Below, one piece after another: positions 34,925-42,991 of a DNA stretch of 64,000 bases (positions within the stretch are counted from its first letter, which is position 1; each line of letters opens with the position of its first letter). A program made the position numbers and the translations under genes. The DNA is taken from contig NZ_FOVH01000002.1 of assembly GCF_900115095.1 (NCBI RefSeq), forward strand, positions 558,001 to 622,000, written 5' to 3'. Source of the stretch: Actinomadura madurae. Its GTDB lineage: Bacteria > Actinomycetota > Actinomycetes > Streptosporangiales > Streptosporangiaceae. The notes under the pieces were generated by a model. It saw only the letters and a program-made list of their open reading frames with translations. It was not told where the DNA came from and did no database searches.

Positions 34925-35650
34925 TCACCCGCTGTTCGTCGTCTGTCCGGTGTTCACCGTGCCGCCCGCCCCGCCGCCGGCGCGGCCCGTCGCGGCGGCG
35001 GCGCCGGACCCGTTCCCCCCGGCCGCCTTCCCGTCCTCGCCGTCCGGTCTCCCGCCGAGGCGCCCGACGCTGACCGCCGCTTTGCGCAGCACCTTCCCGC
35101 CCTGCTCGAACCCGTCCGCCCGGACGCCGGTGACCGTGCCGTCGCGCAGCGGGTCGTCGACGGGCGTGACCGCGACCGGGCGGTGCCGGGACGCGTCGTA
35201 GGGGGCGCCCGGCTCGACCGTGAAGCGGTCCACGCCGAGGCGCGCGAGCGCGTCGGCGACGTCGTCGGCGACGGCGGCCAGCAGCAGCGCCGTCTGCCGC
35301 GGGTCGGGCGGATCGGTCCGCTCGGGCGCGCGGAGCCGGTCGGACTCCCGGCGCGCCTGGTCGTGCAGCCGGTACAGCGCGGAGCGGACCGGCTCCAGCA
35401 TCGCCTCCAGTTCCCCGCGGCGGAGCCGCTGGTTCTCCTCGTGCAGCCGGTCGATGACGGCCTCCCGGTGCGCCGCGCGCTCGTGCTCGCGGTCGAGCCG
35501 CGCCGCCAGCCCGGCGAGCGCCTCCCGCACCTCGGCGCGGAAGTCCGCGCCGGCACCGCCCGCGGGCGCCGGTCCAGCGCCGCCCTCGGGCGCCGGTCCC
35601 GGCTCGGCTCGGGAGTCCTCGTTGACTGGGGGTTCCCCGTCCCTCGACAC
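34925..35650 (-). CDS. GrpE-type nucleotide exchange factor
   Basis: 241 aa from a GTG at 35650; no strong ribosome site, only AGG ~10 nt upstream. A Pro/Ala/Gly-rich head is followed by a long helix (FRAEVREALAGLAARLDREHERAAHREAVIDRLHEENQRLRR) and a beta-rich GrpE head (VDRFTVEPGAPYDASRHRPVAVTPVDDP, DGTVTGVRADGFEQGGKVLRKAAVSV). A Gly/Thr/Ser-rich tail of ~40 residues ends the protein. As the first gene of the operon it should exchange ADP on the dedicated Hsp70 encoded next. Divergence from housekeeping GrpE is marked, so it may be specific to that Hsp70. Confidence 0.88.
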   Translation of the reverse strand: MSRDGEPPVNEDSRAEPGPAPEGGAGPAPAGGAGADFRAEVREALAGLAARLDREHERAAHREAVIDRLHEENQRLRRGELEAMLEPVRSALYRLHDQARRESDRLRAPERTDPPDPRQTALLLAAVADDVADALARLGVDRFTVEPGAPYDASRHRPVAVTPVDDPLRDGTVTGVRADGFEQGGKVLRKAAVSVGRLGGRPDGEDGKAAGGNGSGAAAATGRAGGGAGGTVNTGQTTNSG

Positions 35651-35844
35651 GTGCAGTTACCTTAATGCTGGACGGCAGGAGGCGACAGGCCATTCGATGA
35701 CCTTCACCGGACTCTAGTTTGACCTGTACCCGCCATTCCAGCACCGACCTCCCGTGCCGTTTTCTCAGGACGAGACCTCGCGGTAACACCGTGGAAACGC
35801 CCGTCGCGGAGGCTGGGGGCCTGGCACGGAGACTGGAGGTGGCG

Positions 35845-36480
35845 ATGCTGCTGCGGATACGGGTGCGCCTGCCGGACCGTCCCGGATCGCTCGGCCAGGT
35901 CGCCCGGACGCTGGGCGCGGCGGGCGCGGACGTCGTCCAGATGGCGGTGCTGGAACGTGACAACGGCCGGGCGATGGACGACTTCACCGTCGTGTGGCCC
36001 GCCGGCGCGGCGACCGACCGGCTCGCCGAGGGGCTCGGCTCGGTGCCCGGTGTGGAGGTCGTCGGCATCTGGCCGACCGTCGAGCCGCAGGGCGCCTTCC
36101 CCGACGCGGCCGTGATCGGGCAGGTCGCGGCGGTCCCGGAGCACGGCGCGCGGATCCTCGCCGACGCCGTCCCGGCGATCCTGAGCGCGGACTGGGCGGG
36201 GCTCGCCGAGCTGGAAGGGGAGGGCGGGGCGGTGCTGGTGCACGTCAGCGCCGGCGGCGTCCCCGGCACCGGCCTGCCGGGGCTGCTGCCGCTGCGGCCG
36301 CGCGCGTTCACCGCGCCGGACGGCACGCGGTACGCGCTGTGCCCGCTCGCCAAGGGCAGCCTCGCGCTGGTCGTCGCCCGGACGGGCGCCCCGCCGTTCC
36401 ACCGGACGGAGGTGTTCCGGCTGGAGCAGCTCGCCGGCGCGGCGGACGCGGTCCTCTACGCGGACCGGCCGCTCTTCTGA
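35845..36480 (+). CDS. ACT-domain protein
   Basis: 211 aa from the ATG at 35845 (GGAGGT 4 nt upstream). The N-terminal ~75 residues are an ACT domain (MLLRIRVRLPDRPGSLGQVARTLGAAGADVVQMAVLERDNGRAMDDFTVVWPAG). The rest (AAVPEHGARILADAVPAILSADWAGLAELEGEGG..., RYALCPLAKGSLALVVARTGAPPFHRTEVFRLEQLA) resembles a GAF-like alpha/beta unit with no catalytic signature. ACT domains usually bind amino acids. It precedes the acyl-CoA synthetase by 68 bp and may share a transcript. Role unknown. Confidence 0.8.
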   Translation: MLLRIRVRLPDRPGSLGQVARTLGAAGADVVQMAVLERDNGRAMDDFTVVWPAGAATDRLAEGLGSVPGVEVVGIWPTVEPQGAFPDAAVIGQVAAVPEHGARILADAVPAILSADWAGLAELEGEGGAVLVHVSAGGVPGTGLPGLLPLRPRAFTAPDGTRYALCPLAKGSLALVVARTGAPPFHRTEVFRLEQLAGAADAVLYADRPLF

Positions 36481-36548
36481 CCTGGTGGTCACGACGGTCC
36501 CGATCTAGAGTCGCATCCTGGGCGTTGTCGCGTTCCTGGAGGTGGCCG

Positions 36549-38099
36549 ATGGCCGTTCTGCTCGCCCCGTACGCCGAAGCCAGGCCGGACGAACCCGCGA
36601 TCACCGACGAGCGCGGGGCCACGTCATGGCGGGAGCTGGACGCGAGGACCGACCGGCTGGCGGGCGCGCTGCGCGGCCTGGGCCTCGGCACCGGCGACGC
36701 GATCGCGATCCACTCCGGCAACCGGCGCGAGTACTTCGAGCTGATGTGCGCGGCGACGCACGTCGGGCTCCGGTACGTCATGGTCAACTGGCACTGGACG
36801 GCCGACGAGCTGCGCTACGTCCTGGAGGACGCGGGCGCGCGGGTGCTGTTCACCGAGGACGCGTTCGGAGACGTGGCACGGGAGGCGTCCGAGGGGCTCG
36901 GCCTCGCCGGGCGTGTCGCGTTCGGCGGCGCGGTCGAGGGCTTCACCCCGTACGAGGAGTTCCTCGGGGCGGGTGCGCGGGAAGAGATCACCGACCCGGT
37001 CATGGGCTTCCCGATGTTCTACACCTCGGGCACCACCGGCCGGCCGAAGGGCGTCAGCCGCAAGATGCTGGGCGTCGGTGCCTCGATCGAGACGGCGGCG
37101 CTGATCGGCGACGTGTTCGCCGATGTGCTGGGGATCCCGCCGGACGGCAGGTCGCTGCTCGTCGGGCCCGTGTACCACTCGGCGCAGTGGCTGTGGTCGT
37201 TCATGTTCCTGCTGCGGGGACGGTCGGTGGTGATCCGGCGGAGCTTCGACCCGGCCGAGACGCTCGCGCTCATCGACGGGCACGCCGTCACGAACGTCCA
37301 TCTGGTCCCGACGCAGTTCGTCCGGCTGCTGCGCCTGGACGAGGAGACCCGCGCCGCCTTCAACGGCTCCAGCCTGGCGGTCGTCTGGCACGGCGCCGCG
37401 CCCTGCCCGCCCGAGGTCAAGCGGCAGATGATCGACTGGTTCGGCCCGATCGTCTCGGAGTACTACGGCTCCACCGAGGCGTCGGTGAACAGCGTCATCA
37501 CGGCGCGGGAGTGGCTGGAGAAGCCCGGCAGCGTCGGCCGCCCGCTGCCCACGACCGAGGTGCACGTCCTGCGGGAGGACGGCGAGCCCGCCGCGCCGGG
37601 GGAGCGCGGCCAGATCTACTTCCGCTACACCAGCGGCGACGACGTCGAGTACTGGGGGGACGAGGAGAAGACCCGCTCGGTGCACCGCGAGGACGGGCTG
37701 TTCACCACCGGCGACGTCGGCTACCTGGACGAGGACGGCTACCTCTTCCTGTCCGACCGCGTCATCGACATGATCATCAGCGGCGGGGTGAACATCTACC
37801 CGGCGGAGATCGAGGGCGTGCTGATCACTCATCCGGCCGTCCGGGACGTGGCGGTGTTCGGCGTCCCGGACGAGGAGTTCGGCGAGCAGGTGAAGGCGGC
37901 CGTCGAGCTCGGCGACGGCGCCGCCCCCTCGGACGGGCTCGCCGCCGAGCTGATCGCGCACGTCCGCGCCTCGCTGGCCGGGTACAAGGCTCCGCGCTCG
38001 ATCGACTTCGTCGACCGGATGCCGAGGACGCCGACCGGCAAGCTCTACAAGCGGCTCCTGCGCGATCCCTACTGGAAGGACGAGAAGCAGAAGATCTAG
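36549..38099 (+). CDS. Acyl-CoA synthetase (AMP-binding)
   Basis: 516 aa. ANL-family motifs: FPMFYTSGTTGRPKGVSR (P-loop), EYYGSTEASVNSV, LFTTGDVGYLDEDGYLFLSDRVIDMIISGGVNIYPAEIE, and the C-terminal catalytic Lys in PRTPTGKLYKRLLRDPYW. It activates a carboxylic acid as acyl-AMP and transfers it to CoA. The family resembles actinobacterial FadD enzymes for fatty or steroid-side-chain acids. GGAGGT precedes the ATG. Its stop codon overlaps that of the opposing PfkB gene (CTAG, 4 bp). Confidence 0.92.
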   Translation: MAVLLAPYAEARPDEPAITDERGATSWRELDARTDRLAGALRGLGLGTGDAIAIHSGNRREYFELMCAATHVGLRYVMVNWHWTADELRYVLEDAGARVLFTEDAFGDVAREASEGLGLAGRVAFGGAVEGFTPYEEFLGAGAREEITDPVMGFPMFYTSGTTGRPKGVSRKMLGVGASIETAALIGDVFADVLGIPPDGRSLLVGPVYHSAQWLWSFMFLLRGRSVVIRRSFDPAETLALIDGHAVTNVHLVPTQFVRLLRLDEETRAAFNGSSLAVVWHGAAPCPPEVKRQMIDWFGPIVSEYYGSTEASVNSVITAREWLEKPGSVGRPLPTTEVHVLREDGEPAAPGERGQIYFRYTSGDDVEYWGDEEKTRSVHREDGLFTTGDVGYLDEDGYLFLSDRVIDMIISGGVNIYPAEIEGVLITHPAVRDVAVFGVPDEEFGEQVKAAVELGDGAAPSDGLAAELIAHVRASLAGYKAPRSIDFVDRMPRTPTGKLYKRLLRDPYWKDEKQKI

Positions 38100-39013
38100 C
38101 TCAGCAGGGCGAGGACCGCGTCCAGGTCGGTGAGGCACGCGTCCGAGCCGAGGCCCCGGGCGACGGTCGCCGCCGCCGCGGTGCCCCAGCGCGCCGACTC
38201 CAGGACGTCCCTGCCGTGCGTGAGGCCGGTGATGAACCCGGCGCAGTACGCGTCGCCGCACCCGGTGGTGTCGACGACCTCCACGGGCAGGACGGGCAGC
38301 CGGTGCACGCCCTCGGCGGTGGCGACGAGGCTCCCGTCCGCGCCGAGCGTGACGACGACCGTGCTCGGCCCCTGCCCGAGGAGCGCGGCCGCGGCCTTCT
38401 CTGGGTCGTCCTCGCCCGTCAGCGCCGCCGCCTGCTCCTCGTTGGGCAGGACGTGGTCGACGTACGGGAGGAACGCGGCGGCGCCGGTCAGCAGGTCGGG
38501 CATGTTGGACAGCAGGTCCATCGTCACGACGGTGCCGGACTCGCGGGCGGCGGCGAGCATGTCGAAGAACGCCGGGTCGTTGAGGCCGAACGTGACGTCG
38601 GGACCGCCGAGGTGCACCACGTCCGCCGCGCCGAGCAGGCCCGGCCCGACCGCGCCGGGGGTGAGGGTCAGGTTCGCGCCGGGGACGTGGAAGCTCGGCC
38701 GCCCGCCGTCCGGCCGGATCGGCAGCACGGACGCGCTGGTCTGGTCGGCCGTCCGCCGGACGAGCCCGGACACGTCCACGCCGTCGCGCCGCATGATCGT
38801 GACCAGCAGGTCGCCGAGGTCGTCGTCGCCGATGGCGCCGACCGAGATCACCTCGTTGCCGAGCCGGGCGAGGGCGACGGCGGTCCCGGCGGCGGCGCCC
38901 GCGGCGGTCACCCGGATCTGGTCCACCACGACGGTGTCCTGCCCGTCCGGGATGCCCTGCACGGGACGGGCGAGGACGTCCAGGATGTGCGCGCCCAGAG
39001 TGACAACGGTCAT
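38096..39013 (-). CDS. PfkB/ribokinase-family sugar or nucleoside kinase
   Basis: 305 aa. Family signatures: N-terminal VTAAGAAAGTAVALARLGNEVISVGAIGDD and C-terminal PVEVVDTTGCGDAYCAGFITGL, holding the catalytic Asp (GDAY) and anion hole (TTGCGD). ATP binding is supported by TVVVTLGADGSLVA. It transfers phosphate from ATP to a sugar or sugar-like hydroxyl; the substrate is unassigned. The divergent neighbour (class II aldolase, starting 72 bp away) could act on the phosphorylated sugar. GAAGGGG precedes the ATG. Confidence 0.92.
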   Translation of the reverse strand: MTVVTLGAHILDVLARPVQGIPDGQDTVVVDQIRVTAAGAAAGTAVALARLGNEVISVGAIGDDDLGDLLVTIMRRDGVDVSGLVRRTADQTSASVLPIRPDGGRPSFHVPGANLTLTPGAVGPGLLGAADVVHLGGPDVTFGLNDPAFFDMLAAARESGTVVTMDLLSNMPDLLTGAAAFLPYVDHVLPNEEQAAALTGEDDPEKAAAALLGQGPSTVVVTLGADGSLVATAEGVHRLPVLPVEVVDTTGCGDAYCAGFITGLTHGRDVLESARWGTAAAATVARGLGSDACLTDLDAVLALLS

Positions 39014-39084
39014 GACCGGCCCCTTCGTGATCGTCAGGGCCGTAGCGTACGCGGTGGGAACCGTGAGATGTGAGAGGTATTCGC

Positions 39085-39729
39085 ATGCTGCTGGAGGACG
39101 AGCGGGCCGAGCTGTGCGCGATCGGCCGCAGGCTGGCCGATACCGGTCTGGTGACGGGCGCGTCGGGCAACATCAGCGTCCGCTCGGGGGACCTGGTCGC
39201 CGTCACGCCGGGCGGGATGATGCTCGACCGGATGGAGCCCGCCGACTGCCCGGTGGTGACCCTGGAGTCGCGGCTCGCGGAGGGGGAGCGGGCGCCGTCG
39301 TCGGAGACCCCCATGCACCTCGCGCTCTACGCGGCGACGCCGGCCGCCGCGATCGTGCACACGCACTCGACCTACGGCGCCGTCGTGGCGACGACGATGT
39401 CCGAGCTGCCGCCGATCCACTACAACACGCTGCTGCTCGGCGGCGTGGTGAAGGTCGCCGAGTACGCCACCTACGGGACGCCCGAGCTGGCGGAGAACGT
39501 CCGGGCGGCCATGGCGGGCGGCAAGCGCGCCGCGCTGATGGCCAACCACGGCGGCGTCACGATCGGCCGCGACCTCGACGAGGCCTTCGAGAACGCGCGC
39601 CTGCTGGAGTGGCTCTGCGGCGTGTACGTCCGGGCCAGGACGATCGGCGAGCCGCGCGTCCTGACCGAGGGGGAGCTGGCGAGGGTGGTCGAGCGGGGGC
39701 TCGCGCCGCCGGACTTCCCGCGCGTGTAA
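39085..39729 (+). CDS. Class II aldolase/adducin family (FucA-like)
   Basis: 214 aa from the ATG at 39085 (GAGAGGT upstream). Zinc ligands of the FucA fold are seen: His-x-His in AAIVHTHSTYGA and His in LMANHGGVTIGR; the catalytic Glu is likely in SSETPMH. LVTGASGNISVRSGD is the conserved N-terminal loop. It could split a phosphorylated aldose such as fuculose-1-P or ribulose-1-P into DHAP and an aldehyde, which fits the divergent PfkB kinase. It is followed after 36 bp by an enoyl-CoA hydratase, preceded by a palindrome. Confidence 0.9.
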   Translation: MLLEDERAELCAIGRRLADTGLVTGASGNISVRSGDLVAVTPGGMMLDRMEPADCPVVTLESRLAEGERAPSSETPMHLALYAATPAAAIVHTHSTYGAVVATTMSELPPIHYNTLLLGGVVKVAEYATYGTPELAENVRAAMAGGKRAALMANHGGVTIGRDLDEAFENARLLEWLCGVYVRARTIGEPRVLTEGELARVVERGLAPPDFPRV

Positions 39730-39746
39730 CCTAGCGCTTGCTAGGT
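39729..39746. promoter_or_regulatory. Inverted repeat ACCTAGC-GCTT-GCTAGGT before the enoyl-CoA hydratase gene
   Basis: Perfect 7-bp arms with a 4-bp centre, overlapping the aldolase stop codon and lying 20 bp before the next start codon. The ...TAGCnnnnGCTA... form resembles TetR-type operators at acyl-CoA metabolism genes (from memory). It is too short for a strong terminator. Confidence 0.5.
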
Positions 39747-39765
39747 GACCTTGGGAGGCCCCGCA

Positions 39766-40569
39766 GTGCCCTTCGTCCTGATCGACAAGCCGCGGCCGGA
39801 CGTCACGCTCATCACCCTCAACCGGCCCGAGCGCATGAACGCCATGGCGTTCGACGTCATGGTCCCGTTCCGCGAGGCGCTGGAGGAGGTCGGCCGCGAC
39901 AACGGGACCCGCGTCGTCGTCATCACCGGCGCGGGGCGCGGGTTCTGCTCCGGGGCGGACCTGGAGAACCCCGGTCACATCCCCGGCATCGACGGGCTGA
40001 CGCTCCCGACCATCGCGCTCCGCTCCATGGAGCTGCTGGACGACGTGATCCGCGCGATGCGCCGCGTCCACCAGCCGGTGATCGCGGCGGTCAACGGCCC
40101 GGCGATCGGCGGCGGCCTGTGCCTGTCCCTGGCCGCCGACATCCGGCTCGGCTCGGACACCGCGCTGTTCCGCGCCGCCGGGATCAACAACGGGCTGACC
40201 GCGAGCGAGCTCGGCCTCAGCTACCTGCTGCCGCGCGCCATCGGCGCCTCCCGCGCGTTCGAGATGATGCTGTCCGGGCGGGACGTCGACGCCGCCGAGG
40301 CCGAGCGCGTCGGGCTGCTGTCGCGCGTCGTCCCCGGCGACAAGCTCCTCGACGCGAGCTACGAGCTGGCCGAGCGGATCGCCGGGTTCAGCCGTCCCGG
40401 CACCGAGCTGACGAAGCGGATGCTGTGGTCGAGCCTGGACGCCGCGAGCCTGGACGCCCACATGGGCCAGGAGGGCCTGGCCCAGCTGTACGTCCGGCTC
40501 ACCACCCACAACTTCGAGGAGGCGATCAAGGCCCGGAAGGAGCACCGGCCGCCGGACTTCCAGGACTGA
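39766..40569 (+). CDS. Enoyl-CoA hydratase/isomerase (crotonase)
   Basis: 267 aa from the GTG at 39766; GGGAGG lies 7 nt upstream. Crotonase features: LITLNRPERMNAMAFD, the oxyanion-hole segment GAGRGFCSGADLENP and AAVNGPAIGGGLCLSLAADIRLGS, and the C-terminal SRPGTELTKRMLW. It hydrates or isomerises a 2-enoyl-CoA. The second catalytic Glu is not certain (GLTASELGLSYLL holds a candidate). The palindrome at 39729-39746 suggests separate regulation from the aldolase gene. Its end overlaps the opposing membrane-protein gene by 44 bp. Confidence 0.9.
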   Translation: MPFVLIDKPRPDVTLITLNRPERMNAMAFDVMVPFREALEEVGRDNGTRVVVITGAGRGFCSGADLENPGHIPGIDGLTLPTIALRSMELLDDVIRAMRRVHQPVIAAVNGPAIGGGLCLSLAADIRLGSDTALFRAAGINNGLTASELGLSYLLPRAIGASRAFEMMLSGRDVDAAEAERVGLLSRVVPGDKLLDASYELAERIAGFSRPGTELTKRMLWSSLDAASLDAHMGQEGLAQLYVRLTTHNFEEAIKARKEHRPPDFQD

Positions 40570-41596
40570 CGCACCGCGGGCGGGTGCGGCGCTGGTACGA
40601 CCACGCCGCGACGCCCAGCGCCGTCCCGTAGACGGCGAACGCGACGATCCCGCACGCCGCGACCGTCCAGCCGGACCAGCCGTGCAGGAGCGGGTCGTCG
40701 GGGAGGTCGCCCAGCCCGACGACGGGCGGCAGCAGGTACCCGACCGTCCCCACGACGCCGTACGGGCCGAGCGTGAGGGCGCCGAGCCAGGCCGGCGCGA
40801 GCGGCAGCCAGCGCGGCACCCCGCGTCCCGCGAACGGCGTCCACCGGGGGAAGACCTGCCCCCACCCGCGCGTGAGCCCGAACAGGAGGACTATCCCCAG
40901 CGCCGCCGAGAGCGTGGTGAAGTCCAGCCCGTACTTCTCCAGCGTCAGGACCAGCCCGGACGCGCCGTTGCGCTCGAACTCGGCGACGACCCGTTCACCC
41001 TCGATCCCGGCGAACGAGCCCCCGAACGCCCACGTCGTCTTCATCACGACGTAGGGGACGAAGGCGAGCGTCCCGGCGTAGGCCGCCCACCGCACTCCGC
41101 GCGGCGGAGCCGACACGGGCGCGGGCCTGCGTACCGTGCCCGTGTCGGCATGGACCCGGCCGCAGCGCGCGCACGCCCCCGCCGTCCGCCGCTGGTAGGC
41201 CAGGGCCGCGCCCGCCAGCAGCGCCGCGCCCGCCGCGCAGAGGATTTCGACGCCGAACTCCGGCCAGTCGTCGACCGTCCCCGTGAAGGCGAGCTGCAGC
41301 GCGTTCATGACGAACCCGAAGGTCCCGGCCCCCGCCACGGCGAACGCGCCCCAGAGCCCGGCGAGCGGCCACCAGCGCGGCATGTGCCGCCCGACGTCCC
41401 GGACGGTCGACACCGCCATGATCCCGCCGGCCCCCAGGCACGCGGCGATCGCCCACGCCGCCGGCCGCGCGCCGTCCAGCGGGTTCCCGGCCTCCCCGCC
41501 GCACGCCCAGTAGAGGGCCACCGCCACCGCGCCCGTCGACCACGCGCCCGCCGCGTAGCCGGCCCAGCGCGGCCAGTGCCTGACGATCGACTCCAT
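40526..41596 (-). CDS. Multi-pass membrane protein, unknown function
   Basis: 356 aa from the ATG at 41596 (GAGGG upstream). About eight membrane helices (WAGYAAGAWSTGAVAVALYWACG, PAAWAIAACLGAGGIMAV, WPLAGLWGAFAVAGAGTFGF, ILCAAGAALLAGAALAYQ, ...). A CARCGRVHAD loop with a CxxC pair lies mid-protein. The two halves look alike (four helices each, ending LAYQRRT and WSYQRRT), so it may be an internal duplication. I recognise no family; it is divergent from the PPOX-type gene at 41692. Confidence 0.7.
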   Translation of the reverse strand: MESIVRHWPRWAGYAAGAWSTGAVAVALYWACGGEAGNPLDGARPAAWAIAACLGAGGIMAVSTVRDVGRHMPRWWPLAGLWGAFAVAGAGTFGFVMNALQLAFTGTVDDWPEFGVEILCAAGAALLAGAALAYQRRTAGACARCGRVHADTGTVRRPAPVSAPPRGVRWAAYAGTLAFVPYVVMKTTWAFGGSFAGIEGERVVAEFERNGASGLVLTLEKYGLDFTTLSAALGIVLLFGLTRGWGQVFPRWTPFAGRGVPRWLPLAPAWLGALTLGPYGVVGTVGYLLPPVVGLGDLPDDPLLHGWSGWTVAACGIVAFAVYGTALGVAAWSYQRRTRPRCVSPGSPAAGAPSGP

Positions 41597-41691
41597 GGGA
41601 CGACCCTCGCCGGGACCCGCCCCGCCCGGCCTCCCGCCAGGGGGTGATCCGCGTACTCCTGCCGGGGGAGCGGGCATGGCAGGCTGAGGGT

Positions 41692-42111
41692 GTGCCGAAG
41701 CTTGCGCCGGACGAGGCGCGCCGCCTGCTGACGACGGTTCCCGTCGTCCGGCTGGCGACCGTGGGGGAGGACGCGCGGCCGCACCTCGTCCCCGTGACGT
41801 TCGCCGTCCACCGGGGCGCCGTCTACACGGCCGTCGACCACAAGCCCAAGAGCACGCGGGATCTGCGGCGGCTCGCGAACATCCGCGCCAACCCCCGCGT
41901 CGCGCTGCTGGCCGACCACTACGAGGACGACTGGGAGCGGCTCTGGTGGGTCCGCGTCGACGGCCACGCCCACATCGTCGAGGACGGCGCGGGAATGGCC
42001 GGGCCCGTCCGGCTCCTGGCGGACCGCTACGCCCAGTACCGCGAGCGCCCGCCCGAGGGCCCGGTCATAGCGATCACGATCGACGCCTGGACGGGCTGGT
42101 CGGCGTCCTAG
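41692..42111 (+). CDS. PPOX-class F420/FMN-dependent split-barrel protein
   Basis: 139 aa from a GTG at 41692; the ribosome site (GAGGG) is unusually close, and a GTG at 41644 gives a longer form. Split-barrel pattern: PVVRLATVGEDARPHLVPVTFAV, AVDHKPKSTRDLRRLANIRANPRVALLADHY, ERLWWVRVDGHAHIVED. The PKST/RDLRRLAN phrase fits TIGR03668-type F420-binding proteins. It should bind F420 or flavin and reduce or oxidise a small substrate. Its stop codon overlaps that of the opposing hydrolase (CTAG). Confidence 0.82.
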   Translation: MPKLAPDEARRLLTTVPVVRLATVGEDARPHLVPVTFAVHRGAVYTAVDHKPKSTRDLRRLANIRANPRVALLADHYEDDWERLWWVRVDGHAHIVEDGAGMAGPVRLLADRYAQYRERPPEGPVIAITIDAWTGWSAS

Positions 42112-42905
42112 AGGTTCTTCTGGAAGGCCGTGACGGCGTCGGCGACCTTCTCGGGGTACTCGACGTGCGGGTGGTGCCCGGCTCCGTCCAGCAGGACGAC
42201 CTCGCCGTTCAGCCTGCGCGCGACCCAGCGGGCCTCGGCGGCCGGGTCGGGCCAGTCGATGTCGCCCGTCCCCATGATGACGAGCACGGGCGCCTGGACC
42301 CGGTCGAGCCGCGCCTCGGACTCGGCGTGCGACATGCTCAGGTAGCCGGCGATGACCTTGCCGCGGCCCGGCTCCTTGAAGTTGGCCCTCAGCTTCGCCG
42401 CGTGCTCGGCGAAGTCGGCCGGCGGCTTCGGCTCCCACTTCGGGTAGTAGGACATGTAGAGCGGCACGGCCAGCCCGGGAATCCGCGCGAGCGCGATCGT
42501 CAGCTTCTGCGTGAACCCGGCCTTGCCGTCCCGGACGAACGGGGCCGCCAGCACGAGCCCGCCGACCAGTTCCGGCGCCTCGGCCGCGACCCACACGCCT
42601 GCCGCGGCGCCGTTCGAGCACCCGTAGACCAGCGCCGGCCCGGCGTCCAGGTGCCGCAGCAGCGCCATGAGGTCGTGGGCCAGCGGCGTGCTGCCGTACT
42701 CGGGCCACGTCGCGCTCGTCTCGCCCATCCCGCGCTGGTCGACGGTCACGACCCGGTACCCCGCCTGCAGTAGCAGCGGGCGGAGGAACCGGTACTGCGA
42801 CCGGAGGTCGAGCATCGACGGCAGGCAGACGACCAGGGGGCCGTCCCCGGTGTCGTCGTAGGCGAGACGCCCACCGGGCAGGTCGAGGAACCGGGTCTCG
42901 CTCAT
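42108..42905 (-). CDS. Alpha/beta-fold hydrolase
   Basis: 265 aa. Core features: PLVVCLPSMLDLRSQYRFLRPLLLQAGYRVVTVDQRGMGET, nucleophile elbow VYGCSNGAAAGVW (Cys-Ser instead of the more common H-S/Q-S), Asp in IMGTGDIDWPDP and His in DGAGHHPHVEYPE. It probably hydrolyses an ester, thioester or peroxide-type bond. There is no signal peptide, so it is cytoplasmic. A 12-bp inverted repeat (42930-42958) lies upstream and is the likely operator. TAGGAG precedes the ATG. Confidence 0.9.
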   Translation of the reverse strand: MSETRFLDLPGGRLAYDDTGDGPLVVCLPSMLDLRSQYRFLRPLLLQAGYRVVTVDQRGMGETSATWPEYGSTPLAHDLMALLRHLDAGPALVYGCSNGAAAGVWVAAEAPELVGGLVLAAPFVRDGKAGFTQKLTIALARIPGLAVPLYMSYYPKWEPKPPADFAEHAAKLRANFKEPGRGKVIAGYLSMSHAESEARLDRVQAPVLVIMGTGDIDWPDPAAEARWVARRLNGEVVLLDGAGHHPHVEYPEKVADAVTAFQKNL

Positions 42906-42929
42906 CGCACGCTCCTATATCTTTGGTAG

Positions 42930-42958
42930 CCCTATGGCTAATGAGGTTAGCCATAGGG
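42930..42958. promoter_or_regulatory. 12-bp inverted repeat upstream of the alpha/beta hydrolase
   Basis: CCCTATGGCTAA-(TGAGG)-TTAGCCATAGGG, perfect arms, ending 25 bp before the hydrolase start codon. The left half also contains the smaller repeat TAGCC-CTAT-GGCTA at 42927-42940. No T-run follows, so it reads as an operator rather than a terminator of the upstream ADP-ribosylglycohydrolase gene. Confidence 0.65.
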
Positions 42959-42991
42959 TGCGGTGCCGTCAAGAGCGGTGCTCTCGCGAGG

